64,000 bases of DNA from Antedon mediterranea. Lineage: Eukaryota; Echinodermata; Crinoidea; Comatulida; Antedonidae. How positions within the stretch are numbered: position 1 is the stretch's first letter; the number at the start of each line of letters is the position of its first letter. Of this stretch, positions 43,001 through 55,700 are shown in pieces. The position numbers and the translations under genes are program-made. Under the pieces are notes generated by a model. That model had not been told where the DNA came from and made no database searches. It was given only the letters and a program-made list of their open reading frames with translations. Location: assembly GCF_964355755.1 (NCBI RefSeq), contig NC_092680.1:3759001-3823000 (forward strand), written 5' to 3'.

Positions 43001-46000
43001 TCGAAATAGAGTAATGAATTGTGAGATAGGACAGCCTCAGCTTAACATAATGTTTTATCTTTGCATTGTATTTTTTTGTTTAATTTAAGAGGCTGGGTTC
43101 CCCTAAACTTACACCCTGCCACCTTTTTTTAAATTATTTTATTTGAACGAAACCAACAGCAATAAATAACACGACTAACAGGTTTGATAACCATACAGTA
43201 TAACATATTAGAAACATGTAAAACAATAAATCAAAACAGCCACTTGGGTTATATATGAAACTAAAGGTGTTCTGTAAGAAATGTTTAACTATTCCTTATC
43301 TGAACTTGAGAGACAATTTGCATGAAAATTAAGAGATCAGCAAACAGTGAAGAGACATTGTGTTTATTTAACCTTAAGGCTCTGTCTACACTATCAAATT
43401 AGTTGGACAACAAAATAGTGATGTGCCCAAATATGGTAGTGTTATGCCCAAATAGTGATATGACATCATCATATCCATATATGGGCACATTACATTGATT
43501 TGGTAGTGTAGACAGAGCTTAAGTGATGATGTTAAAAGAGACTTCTCACAGCAACTTTAGTTCTTCTTCATCATTGATTTTAGGTGTACAAGAAGATAAA
43601 ACCTCTTCAGGGCAGCAGTATCCAACAGTGGTGTCAGATCTTGCTGTGGGTCGTGGCCTACGTGATCCTATTAACAGCCATGGGCAGACGACTTTGTATA
43701 ATGCGAAGATGCAGATGTGGGAAGATGCACATGGTAAAATAAAAAAATTAATCTATTTAATCTTAAAAAAGTTTTTTTTTTCAGCTGAATTCACATTTAT
43801 ATGATATGATATAGATATAGTGCTACTGTCCACCTACTAACTAGCTTGACAAAACTGTGATGTGACCAAATATGGTAATGACATGCCCAAATATGGTAGT
43901 GGTCCATATGTCCATATATGGGCACATCACATTTTTTGTTATATGGAGTTTGATTGTGTAGACAGAGCTTAAGTCAGAGAAGATTTATTCTGCCACTAGA
44001 ACTATGTTCGAGGAGAGGGATACTGGTTTTGTCCATTTTGGAAATATGATTTGATGACACTTTTTTTACTGAAATAGCCGCTATTATTTTTGTTTATCTC
44101 AATCAGTTTATGAGGAAATATCTCAATCAGTTTATGAGGAAGTCAATACAACAGAGTGTGTGTGGTTTTCTAAAGAAAACATACTAAATAATTGAATAAG
44201 CAGGTTTTCGCTTTTGGGAATCCTGTCTCTTTTCATTGTTTGTTATTTTTTGTTATGTGAGACGAAATAAATGAAATGAAATGAAATGAAATAACACATT
44301 ATCTAGTTACTGCAGTAACTGCAGTAAAATAATGTTGACATGATCCCATAATAACAAGTATTATAAAAACAGAATTTTTTCTTCTTTCAGTAATCGAATT
44401 TCTACCGATTAGATGGTATCTGTTTTCAAATTACTTTGTGAATGTCGACATTGGAATGCAAACATCTAATATAGTGAACATTGTTGTTTTTGTTGAAAAC
44501 GATTTCTGTAACAGGTTTAACATTCAACTGTACAATTTTACTCTGGTAAGTTTATCGAATTTAATTTTTATAAAATATGTGTCATTTCCATTATAATAAT
44601 ACGAATTTGTAATGCGGTAATTCCAGCAATAAGTGATCAAAGGTACGATGTTTGAGAGAGCTCAATTTGAAAGAAAAAGATGAGTTTTCAAAGCAGATTT
44701 AAAGGTGATGAAGAACATGATATAATAGAGGCGGGTTGGTAATTCTATAAGCGAGAGGCAGCAGAAGTAAAGATGCTTAGGCCATACGTTTTAGTGTTAA
44801 AAGTCGAAATAGATAGGAGATTTTTTTAAGACGAGCGAAGGCGACGGGAAGGTACAGTATGAGAAGAGGAAGAAGATAATTAAAACTATTTTGATTATGA
44901 CTACCCTCATCACTGTTCATATGATTATTAATATCACTTTTCTTTAAAACCACTAAATTTATGTATTCTTTTTATTCAAGGAACTGAATGTGACCGTAAC
45001 TAAAGCATATCAGGTAGGGTGCAGATTACCTTTCTACTACAGAACTATTAAGGGAACACCTACCACAGAAGAACACCTATTAAGGAGACACCGAGCACAG
45101 CAGAACCCCTATTAAGGGGACACCTACCATGAACCCCTATTAAGGGGACACCTGCCATGAACCCCTATTAAGGGGACACCTACCATGAACCCCTATTAAG
45201 GGGACACCTACCATGAACCCCTATTAAGGGGACACCTGCCATAGTTGAACCCCTATTAAGGGACACCTACCGTGAACCCCTATTAAGGGACACCTACCAT
45301 GAACCCCTATTAAGGGACACCTACCATGAACCCCTATTAAGGGACACCTACCATGAACCCCTATTAAGAGACACCTACCATGAACCCCTATTAAGGGACA
45401 CCTACCATGAATCCCTATTAAGGGGACACCTACCATAGTTGAACCCCTATTAAGGGACACCTACCTTAGTTGAACCCCTATTAAGGGACACCTACCTTAG
45501 TTGAACCCCTATTAAGGGGACACCTACCTTAGTTGAACCCCTATTAAGGGGACACCTGCCATAGTTGAACCCCTCTTAAGGAGAAACCTTTAGGACCTAA
45601 CAAAGGGTTCTTTTAATAGAGTGTCCCTGCTGAATAGGAGTTAGTGTTAGGACATATATTACCACATTCGTTTCATGGGAAAGTGTCCCCTTAGTAATGT
45701 ACTGTATAATCTATTCAAAATAACTAGCCTATTGAATGTAGCTTATGATTGCAAATGCAGTATAGGCTCCTATGTTTTTTCCATATGTACTATCATATTT
45801 TTATACTTTGTTTCAGCCCATGTATAATGCATATGTGCTAACGACCACAGTTTCTGGACTACAAAAACTAAAGGTAGATAAGAATGAATTCATTTGAAAT
45901 TTAAATTTATTTGTGCTAGAGTTATAACTCACATATTTTAGTTTAAACAAATGATATAGTTTATCCATCCTGTAATTGGGGAGTTACCTGTTTTGTAAGG

Positions 46001-47070
46001 AATAAATAAATAGAAATGCCATACAATAAACAACATTTTCATTTCCAAGTGTACGGCTATGACTGCTCACTGGCTAAACACAGTGTCCAGAGCTTGAGGG
46101 GCCCCAGAGCATCAATCAATAATTTTTATTTCTCAAATAAAAACACAAAAAAAAACAGTTAACATTTTCTAAAAATAATAGATAATAAATGAGAAAAAGG
46201 GGTACCCCACAGGAAGCTTAAGCTTTAAAATGTGGGGTCCTGGCAACATAATTAAAAGTAAGGTAAGGTAAGGTAAGAAATATATATAATGAGCATGAGC
46301 CGTCCAATGCAACTATCCGGCTTTGGATGGCCCCTTAGTAGTACTAAACCAGGGGCCTTTGACCTGTGCGTTATGCCACTGTGTACAATAATTAGGCTTC
46401 AGTGAGTACTTTTAAATGTATTGGTTGAAGGGTCTGCATGGCAAAATCAAATGTTGATATAAAATTTGTTGACATACACCACGTATATTAGTTCTGAAAA
46501 GAACTGTTGAGTTTCTCGGCGTTTCAATAAAATGCTTTGATCGTACTCAGGAGTGAGAATGTGAATTTTTTTTAAATGTGTTGGTAACTTGCTTTTTGTA
46601 ATACTGTACTCTAATCATTAAAAAGTAACACTGATATTACCTAATAGTATATATATATATATATCATACAGTAAGAAAAAGTCACATAGATAATTTCACA
46701 TGTATTTCTCTCTATATTTTGTTTATAGAACAACTTGCATCCAGATCTGTATGTTGAATACAGTGATGAGAGTGGAGCAGTCCTTACATGGAAGCGTGAT
46801 ATAGATTTTGGGATGCCATTGGTTGCCAAGATATGGCAAAGAACACCATATAAACAACCAACTGAAAGTGCTTATCCAGATTTCAACGATGTACCTGAAC
46901 ATCAAAGAAGAGGCATACAGCCTGTACCATTTGTTAACACAACATCTCCTAAAGAAATGCCTAAAAAATGGATACCCGTACCGCCATCCCAAGTTCCACC
47001 AGAACTGGGTAAATGGAGGCTGTCACAGGAACCAAAAGATACCTCAAGTTTACCTGTACCAAAAGAATGA
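37043..47070 (+). CDS. MALT1: Paracaspase MALT1 (17 coding exons)
   Basis: Cysteine protease and scaffold of the CARD-BCL10-MALT1 complex upstream of NF-kB, cutting after Arg. Exons: 37043-37215, 37575-37741, 38337-38630, 38942-39123, 39276-39372, 39531-39560, 39822-39953, 40688-40831, 41132-41338, 41664-41841, 42355-42432, 42850-42971, 43584-43733, 44391-44545, 44981-45013, 45817-45873, 46729-47070; 846 aa (human 824). Death domain about 22-110; three Ig-like domains (about 114-210, 211-304, 314-405) with YQW and Cys pairs; paracaspase about 407-610 starting NKVALLIGNQSY. The catalytic dyad is His483 in SGHGFENNG and Cys532 in LDICRMKNDY, 49 residues apart as in human (415/464). Then comes a beta-rich C-terminal Ig-like domain (about 652-760) with MPLVAKIW, and a Pro-rich tail. 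A TRAF6 motif is not clear. Exon 6 is 30 nt. The exon 2 donor GTTTGT is weak but required by frame. Confidence 0.96.
37761..38074. mobile_element. F2 foldback element, copy g
   Basis: Termini TAAAGCGTGGTTCCCACTAT and TATTGGGATCCACGCTTTA, about 314 bp, the longest copy. Starts 20 bp after the weak donor of MALT1 exon 2. Confidence 0.9.
39531..39560 (+). CDS. MALT1: 30-nt MALT1 microexon (exon 6)
   Basis: Acceptor TTTCCAG and donor GTAAAT flank 30 nt encoding PRNYYNTESG-like residues between the second and third Ig domains. It keeps the frame whether used or skipped, so it may be alternatively spliced. Confidence 0.6.
39979..40141. mobile_element. F1 foldback MITE, copy 18
   Basis: Full copy, TAAAGCTCTGTCTACACTAT to GATAGTGTAGACAGAGCTA. 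Starts 26 bp after the MALT1 exon 7 donor. Confidence 0.95.
40401..40557. mobile_element. F1 foldback MITE, copy 19
   Basis: Full copy, opposite orientation to copy 18, in the same MALT1 intron about 260 bp away. The two could pair in the transcript. Confidence 0.95.
42690..42840. repeat. Retroelement-tail-like repeat
   Basis: CATTTATTTATTCGACATC followed by GTCCTGGGACC and GGGGCCCCACCTTCC. Similar layouts occur at 46120-46280 and 56190-56350. MALT1 intron 11. Confidence 0.45.
43374..43522. mobile_element. F1 foldback MITE, copy 20
   Basis: TTAAGGCTCTGTCTACACTA to TAGTGTAGACAGAGCTTAA. MALT1 intron 12. Confidence 0.92.
43816..43972. mobile_element. F1 foldback MITE, copy 21, left end decayed
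   Basis: Left arm CTACTGTCCACCTACTAACT is decayed; right end TTGTGTAGACAGAGCTTAAG is intact. MALT1 intron 13. Confidence 0.82.
45032..45640. repeat. Minisatellite, CCCCTATTAAGGGGACACCT units
   Basis: About 22 copies of a 25-33 bp unit: CCCCTATTAAGGGGACACCT followed by ACCATGAA, or GCCATAGTTGAA in some copies. It sits in MALT1 intron 15. The right flank has GTGTCCCTGCTGAATAGGAG and GTGTCCCCTTAGTAATGTAC, mirror forms of the unit. The minus-strand ORF at 45224-45460 is a by-product. Confidence 0.95.
46120..46280. repeat. Repeat with AAGCTTAAGCTT hairpin and GGTAA run
   Basis: GGGGTACCCCACAGG, then AAGCTTAAGCTT, then TGTGGGGTCCTGG make a hairpin. It ends in AAGGTAAGGTAAGGTAAG. It is nested in a second repeat (CACTGGCTAAACACAG... 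to GTTATGCCACTGTG) related to 40860-41045. MALT1 intron 16. Confidence 0.5.
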
Positions 47071-47116
47071 AAGTTTAATGTTATTCAGGGAACTAAGAAC
47101 ATTTAATTAATATGTA

Positions 47117-47122
47117 AATAAA
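47117..47122 (+). terminator. Candidate MALT1 poly(A) signal AATAAA
   Basis: AATAAA 47 bases after the MALT1 stop codon, followed by a T-rich stretch (CTTTATTTTATTC) about 20 bases on. Position fits a short 3' UTR. Confidence 0.6.
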
Positions 47123-48011
47123 TCATGTGAACTTTGACATCTTTATTTTATTCTCTAGTACACAGGTTTTCATGGTTTGACAGTAGGGCAGTACCACAAT
47201 AATATTAATAATAATATGTATATATAATCAGGTGTTTAACAAGTTCATATCAGTCTAGTGGTTAAGGTACACTTCTTTTTAAATTTTTATTTTAATTCAC
47301 ACTCAACAGCAGTCAACCACTTACAGAATGGAATATATTAAAGCCAAGAACAAGTGAGGGTTTTTTAATCATTTTTGTTGCAAATTACCAGTTATTAATT
47401 TACGTTTATGATAATTAAGGATAAGTCTAGATTGAATCATATTATAACACTAGTTACTAATCCTGCTGGAGGATTATTTTGTTTGTGCCTTGATAAAGAT
47501 GTATTTACTACTAAAATAAAAAACAAATGTTATATTATTCAAAAAGATGCACCACAAATATTATCACTTACAATTCTGCAATATTTAATAATTGTTCCAC
47601 TCTTATTCGGAGACAATTTGCTCTCAGCTCTTATTACAGTATCTCATTCATCTAGCTGACCTATGACCTAATATGTAATGTATGAATATTCTTGCAAAGA
47701 ATATAGTTTTTTTTTCCATATGCTGTTGATAGTGATTGACCTAGTTATACCGAGATCAGCATTTTTCCAAGGACTATTATTATGTAACATCCAGTTATAG
47801 AATTCTTGTTCCAATAAATCTACCATTCATAAAACATTTAAATATTCATTTGCATGAATATTCATGACAGTTAATTTTAATGTTACTAAACAGTGTATGC
47901 AAATTGAAATATAACAAATCTGGAAATGGTAAAATAAATTATGTGTAATTGGGAAATTTGTTAGTAAGTAATGTAATAGTGAATGTTCACTGCAAATCTA
48001 ATTTTCATCTT

Positions 48012-48174
48012 TAGGCTCTGTCTACACTATCAAACTTTATATGACAAAAAAATGTGATGTGCCCATATATGGACATGATAATGTCATATCACTACCATAT
48101 TTGGGCATATCACTACTGTGATGGGCACATCACACTTTTTTGTCAACTAGTTTGATAGCGTAGACAGAGCTTTA
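48012..48174. mobile_element. F1 foldback MITE, copy 22
   Basis: Full copy, TTAGGCTCTGTCTACACTAT to GATAGCGTAGACAGAGCTTT. Confidence 0.95.
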
Positions 48175-48394
48175 GAATCACAGTGCCAAAAATTTTCTAT
48201 ATTTTATATCATTTTTACAGAGCATATTTCACCAAAGAATTATATTAAAATTTTATTTTGATTAAATTTGTGTTTATTGCACAATTGGAAAACAATTATT
48301 CTACTGTTATATGTTATATGGGGTGTCTGTAAATGTTGTAATCTACTGTAAAGATTGAATAAAAGTCAAGAACATGGTTAGATTTGCCAAGTAT

Positions 48395-48513
48395 TAAGCT
48401 CTGTCTACACTATCAAACTTTATGCGACAACAAAATGTGATGTGTGTCATATCACTACCATATTTAGGCACATCACACTTTTTTTGTCAAACTAGTTTGA
48501 TAGTATAGACAGA
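48395..48513. mobile_element. F1 foldback MITE, copy 23
   Basis: TTAAGCTCTGTCTACACTAT to TTTGATAGTATAGACAGAAT; shortened middle and a damaged right tip. Confidence 0.9.
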
Positions 48514-49770
48514 ATAGAAAGACATGGACTTGCCCCATTTGTTAGAAACAGCTCTGCTTATTGTTTTCCAAAACTATTATTTATACATGCGTGTGCAACC
48601 TCCTAACTTATGAAACTCATGATGCAATCAAATGATATTTAAAGACCTTTTTATTTTTCTGATTTTTTATTTTATAACATCCCCCCTAAAGAATTCAATA
48701 CAAAGTAAATGTTACTATTTAAAATTCACAAATATTCTTTAAGATACAAATTTAAATCTTGATAAATGGATGAAAAAATGTATTAAAATGTATTTTCTAA
48801 AAAATTGGAAAATGTATTTTACAAAATAACTGCATGTTTCATGCATTTTCATTCTTAAAAACAACAACATTTATCATTTCTCGTATAAAAAATTGTTCGA
48901 TGTTTTAATACTTTATCCTCATTTTACCTCTTCATGGATCACCTTAGTTTTGGAATGGGCTGCAATTAACATTGCACTGTACCATCCCCTCAAATTGCAT
49001 ACTATACATAAAATATTTGAGAACCAACCCGAGTATATTATTAAACAAAACTATGAAATGGTTTCGTAAAATTCATATAAATTAAATTATAAAAGTTATT
49101 TAACGAACAAAAAGGGGTTGGTCATAACATTACACCACACTACTACCGGCATCTAAAGCTCACGAAAGGGCGCAATGAAAGGACATCATGGCGTGATGGG
49201 TCATCTGCACTGTCACTTCTGATTGTTCAACTCAAGTGCCTATGTTGTTGTGATGTTTCCAAGTGAAAAGAAAGCTGTGTACTGTAGGCCACTGAATATG
49301 GTTGTACTACTATATAGTGAGAATAAACTATTCCATAAGGTTGCATTTTATTGCACCTAACATTTCAGTTTTAAAACCATAATGTATTGCGTTTACCTTA
49401 CAAACTGAAGATTTTTGCATCCACTCCTACAATAAAATAGTAGTAGGGCTTTTTTTTCTACCCCTGCATTTTATGCATCTTAGTAGGTAATTTGCTTTAA
49501 AATAATTTTAAAAATGTAGACAATAACCACATTTAAACCATTTGTTTCACTGATCTATCTTTACAACCATAAACTTTATAAAATAAATAAAACTTTTTTT
49601 TGTGCAGTCACACCCATTGCTGGGTGTTTTTTATACACACTGCATTATATGCATCTGTGTAGTTGATATATTTTCAAAAGTTAAAGAAAATAATCATATC
49701 AAAGTTTGCTTTGTTACTAACGGCTGATACGAATAAATAAAATTATTCAAATACTGAGATGCTTTTTCTT

Positions 49771-52700
49771 TCATAATTCATCTTTTGTTGTTTTTAGTTG
49801 CTCATCTTCATTTTGGTAGTCTTGAAAGATTTCTGGTAGGAATGCTATCATCTTTGCAACGTCTACTTGTAACACCTCCTCCTCTGTAATCCTCCCATTC
49901 AGATTGGAGTCTATATAAGTAAATACCTAAACACAAAAAAAAAAATTAATATTTTGGCACACATGGCCTTTCATACAAAAAAATACAATACCTTTCTTAA
50001 ATATTATTTTAAACTAAAATTAAGAATGGGTAAACATTTGCAATTGCTAATTAAAAAAAATAGTAATTCACTTAATATTGGTAAAAAAATATATATATTG
50101 GCACACATGGAATTTCATACACAAAATAAAAAATCACCCAGTGTTCAGACAAAAATCTGACTGTTGGAATAACACCATAAAAAAAGACAATAACTAGACA
50201 CTTAAACTAAAAAATGTAACAAGAAGTATAATGTATTAATGTCAATAGAGAATAACTTGCGACTTGCAGCCTACGGGGCTGAATTGCGCACAGATGTGGG
50301 CGACACATACCAAAACTTTCTTTCTCTTCATGTCGAATGCTGAACATAATCTAATTTTCTATATTTTGCATTGTAAATGATCTCAAAATGTAGGGCCCTT
50401 GGATGACTTACCAATTCACTATCTTGCTCATCAATATCTAAGGCTAGAGCCAGCTCATTATAATCTGTTACACTAAGATATTGCACATTGAGGTCATCCA
50501 TTAAAGACATGATATGCTGCCTAGAAAGAAGATAAAGTATAATAACATTACTTTAGGTTTTACCAATACAAATTCAATTCTGTGACAATGAACACCTTCA
50601 TTTCTAAAAGATAACCAAGAAAAAACCCCAGAAAAACAATGACCAAGAAAGATGACAGCGATATCTTCAGGTTTTACAAATTTCAGCAAGCTAAGGGGTT
50701 CATATTACTGTAGTTCATCACATACATATAAAATATATCAATTTAAAAAACCTTTTACCTTATTTCTTCTTTTGAATCCACAAATTTGAACAAGCTAAGG
50801 GGTGCATGATGCACCCTAGCTTGCTGCTTAACATCACAATCTGTGTGATTGAATCGCCACACATGGTTAAACCAAACATTAACCGCCAAGTTCCGTCCTG
50901 AAGACGACTTGACCTGATGAAACCACCTGAAATTAAAAGAACAAACTTTAAGCTCTATCTAGTTTGACAAAAAGAGTGTGATGTGCACAAATGGTAGTGA
51001 TATATCCAAATATGGTAGTGATATATCCAAATATTATAGTGATATGACATCATCATGTCCATAAATGGACACATATTTTCACATAAGTATGATAGTGTAG
51101 ACAGAGCTTTACATTATTTAAATTATTATGTCTAATTGAATACATCAATTACTATTACCATCTAGTACTTTTAAATATCCAGTGTAGAGTGAACCGGCTT
51201 CAACTTGAAGAATTTGGTATGAACCGGTCTATTCTTGTGGCATGTATTTGGGATATTGAGTTGTAAGATATTGACTTAACCACCAGTATTAACAGTTACA
51301 TTTGAATTTAAAATATGTACAGTCAACTCTCCCAATAACAGACACATTTGGGCTGGACTCGACTAATATGTCTGGTTTTCGAAATGTGTTTTTAATAGTG
51401 AAAATGAATGGAACATTTTTGGAACTCATAAAAAGTCTGGTTTTGGGAGAGTTTCCAGTTTTCTGGCCATTTGGGAGGTGACTGTATTTGAATACACAAT
51501 ATTTTGAATTGCTTACTTATAAGGAATGTAAAAGCAATCTCCAGCTTCCATTGTCACATTGAACCAGGGAACTGTTCCCAAGCCTGGATATTTGTACAAG
51601 TCAGCCTTTTCAACATCTACCTCTGAATAACTTCCCTCTGGGGCATCTATATCTATATACTCACTGTTTTTCTAAAGAACACATAAAAGCACATGTTACT
51701 TAACATTTATTAGATAGAAATTAAAAGTACTACTGCACATCCACTAGAAACACTCCTGGACACAATAATATATAATATATATTTCAACATTAGCCAACTC
51801 CAATATTGAGGAGATACTTCTATTAAAGAGACACATTGTAGGGTCACAATGTGGCCCATTAATACTAAAACCAATTTCAATGGGCTGCACCACCTGGGTA
51901 AATTTTTCTACAGGAGAAAAAGATATCTTTATTCTATTTTATATACAAGTTAAGCTATGTCTACACTATCAAACTAGTTTGACAAAAAAAGTGTGATGTG
52001 CCCAAATATAATGGTAGTGATATGACATAATCATGTCCATATATGGGTATATCACATGTTAGACGGAGATTTAAGGTGAATTATATTTCACACTAAACTC
52101 ATTAGTTTATACTAAAAAAAATTAAATAATATAAACATTATATATAAAATTATTACTGTATGAAACAAGTATTATTACTAAATAGAAAATACAACCGATA
52201 CTGAAATAATATATTATAAAATAAATCAATAAAGTTGGAAAAATAAATAAAAATATTAACAAGGCTCAGAGAGAAGATTTTTCCAGTTTACACATCAGAC
52301 ATTGATCAACACAAGTAGCGACACTCAGTGATATCAAGTCAGAGTATTTCTTCATCATCATTGCCTGAGCGACCTATGTTGGGAATTGAACCACAGACCA
52401 TGAGACTACAAAGCTGGCACTCTATCAATGCACCATACAAAACCTACAATGATACAGTGCTAGTAGTGGTCAGTCAAATAATAGTGATGTCATCAAGTCA
52501 AATTTTATCTCCTTTATATATAGTATCATAATGTAATTAAATTTTGTATCAGTACCAATTTAATTAATATTAATAATATAATATATACTGTATATATACA
52601 TAATTGATATTTCTATTTACGCATATCTAATTAGTTTATTTTCAACACCCATTGTGTGTGAGATGAAAGATAATTTTGCATATATGACAGATATTTTTGC

Positions 52701-55700
52701 ACATTATGATGATTAACACTTTTGTACACTTACATTGGTCATTGTATCAACTTGATAAATGTTTTTTTGTAAAAATAAACTAGCCTGACTTTTAGACATT
52801 ATCTAGATATAACCTGACCTTTGCCATTATCTAGATATAATCTGACTTTTGAAAATATCTAGATATAACCTGACCTTTGACATTATCTATGGATTACCTT
52901 ACCTTATCTACCATAAAAAACTCCTTTTTGCCATCCATGATACAGTTGATATTATCAACCTCATCGTAATGTAGAACAGATTTAGTTCCTCCACTACTGA
53001 ACCAAAGTATGGCGTCTTGGAGGTTATCAACAAAGCCACCACAAAGAATGCATTTCAACAGATGAAAGTCATCTATTTAAAAATATAAAAAAATTACAGT
53101 ATGAACATTTTGACAAATTTAAGTGTAAAGCCCTGGCTACACTATAAACTGGTTTGATAAAAAGTTTGTAATGTGCCAAATATGGTAGTGATATGCCTAA
53201 ATATGGTAGTGATATGACATCATGTCCATATATGGGCACATCACATTTTTTGTCACATAAACTTTGATAGTGTAGACAGGGTTTTAGAAATGACATTAGT
53301 AATAGGCATATTAGCTCTGCTAACATTGGGAGGTCAGTAAAAGAAAAAGGGGGAAAGGAAGGGGGGGGGGGGGGAGGACTTTTTTTCTTTCCAGTCCTCC
53401 TTTCCACAAATCCAGGATCCTACACAAATTATGATTTGGCCTATTGTTGGTTTATCCAGGTAAGCTAGGCACGAAATAGACTTCCTTGCAACTTCGCAAG
53501 TGTAAAAACACATCATACTGGCCTTACCCCTCATTGCTGGTTTAATACTCTCCACAAGATATATATCTTTGTTGTTGTATTGGTCAATGTACTCTTTTAA
53601 TGTCATCTCCCATAAGCCTAATGATCGATTCTCTTTCTTGCCTTCTTCAACTTCTACAGTTAAATGACCATATTTCTCTCTAGCAATAGACAAAATTTGA
53701 TTTTCAATTATATTAATAATAATAAATATCAGTATAGCAGTGATAATTTTGCTAGTTTAAGTGAGTTTTGGATGTTGGATAAGTAGTGTTTAATTTCTCT
53801 ACTATTTACTAAAGTCAAAAAATGTCTTGTTCAAAGTGTCAACATTTTTTTTCAAATGTGGATGGTCATCCACAATTGATTTTACATCCATTTTTAATTA
53901 AACTGACACCGACTCATTAAAACAAGATGAATAGATGAATAAATGATTAACTACGTACATTTTCAACTTTCAACTGCAGTAAACGTATTATTATACTGTA
54001 TTAATACAATACATTTCAGGATTGAATGTTACGATTTTATACGAAATACGGATACAATTTTTTTTTTTTTACAGAGGGACCTCGAAAATCAAGGGTGGTA
54101 ATGTTTAAAGTATATTAATTTTTTTGTAAAAAAAACCCATTATTGAACCTTTATTTAATTCTGTATTCATTGCTTGATATTATCAAGGCTATCAATCAAT
54201 TTATATACTAAGAATTATAAAGAATATTTATTAAATTGTCATATTTAGACCCATATTTGTTTTTGTGTAAGCTGATTTGTTTTTGAAGACTCATTCAATT
54301 TTTACAACAGCATTATTAGAATGTACAGAATGTTTAATTTATCTGCACTTAGTATCTGGATATTGAAGCTTTACAGTTTTGTAAAATATATACAATGTAA
54401 AAAACAGATGGGCTTCTCATCAAATACTGTAATGACTGTTGATCAGTCATTAAATTGAACATGCTTTTGTATATAATATGAATTGTACACAAATGAGATC
54501 TCTACAGTAGTTTTATATTACAGTTTCCATTCTCATAGAAAATGAATATTTGCAAAACCTATTTTGCCTTCATTTAATATTGAGGACAAAAGAAACCGTG
54601 TTGTCATAGCGATACCTCATGATTGTGATAAATTATGGACAAAAAAAGGATTTATTTTTAGAACACAGATGTCTCTATCATTGTCTATTATTATTAGTAT
54701 ACTGTACACTGTACAGTAGTTGTTGATAGCCGAGTGGTTAGGACACTTGACTGTCATACAGATAGACCCGGGTTCAATTCCCGAAACTCCCAGTCCACTC
54801 AGCTGTAAATGAGTACCTGGTTGAAAATACTAGGGAGAAAAAAGGCGGCGTGGAAAGGAACTGGCCACCCTACCACATAATGCCGAGGCTTAGTACAATG
54901 AGCTCCTAACAGCTCATTCCTCTACGTTTAGAGAACACGGGACTCACCTTTACCTTTTTACTGTACACTGTATACAGACCTATAATAATTATGTTGCCTT
55001 GTTACTGCAACAGGGAGGTACTGTACTGTATACTATTCCTAAACTTATATTATGCACTTGTCAATTATATGAGGTGCGTCATGGGTGTGTCATTTACAAA
55101 TAATTACTGACTCCGATGGTACGTCAAATCAATAACTAATGGTGTGTCAATGTCCGTCACTTTACCACCCAAAATATCATAAAAAACATAGTCATAGTGC
55201 GCCAAAATGGGTGCGTCATGGACACCGAATAGGTAAGGCATATTATTGACGCATGGGTGCGGTATTCATAAGGTATGACGCACATCGGACAAAGGACGCA
55301 CGTCTCCCGGGGGTTGTATAGTGGGTCACAATTGACAAGTGCATTACTATAATATATACAGTAAACTAATGAAAATAATTATTTATTATCATTAAATATA
55401 CTTTTTTTATGTACCTTCTTGATTACATGTTGATTTCAACACAACAGATTTTGTCACAACTAGTTAATGGATCATGTCAAATTATTCCATTGCAGTCATT
55501 GCAGTAACTGTACATTCTTTTAAAACTTATAGGATTTTTTTTACTGTAAACAGCAGTACCCCTATATCACCTTAATATTAATCTATCAATATCATTACAT
55601 TGTGACAGAATACTGTCAAAAACCATATGTAAGCATATGGTGCTGAAATTTGATGACAATGATCACTTGAAAAGTTGAAAGGATACTAAAAACATTTTCT

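Larger units (their letters stand above)
47071..49770. other. Intergenic region between 3' ends of MALT1 and the JmjC gene
   Basis: Tail-to-tail spacer of 2.7 kb, AT-rich, with two F1 elements and no convincing exon. The ORF at 47408-47659 has no recognised domain. A MALT1 poly(A) signal lies at 47117. Confidence 0.75.

Noticed and set aside
45224-45460. 78-aa minus-strand ORF with IGVHGRCPL repeats
   Set aside because: By-product of the 45-kb minisatellite inside a MALT1 intron.
54717-54790. Functional tRNA gene
   Set aside because: tRNA-like promoter boxes continue into a SINE body; no closed acceptor stem.
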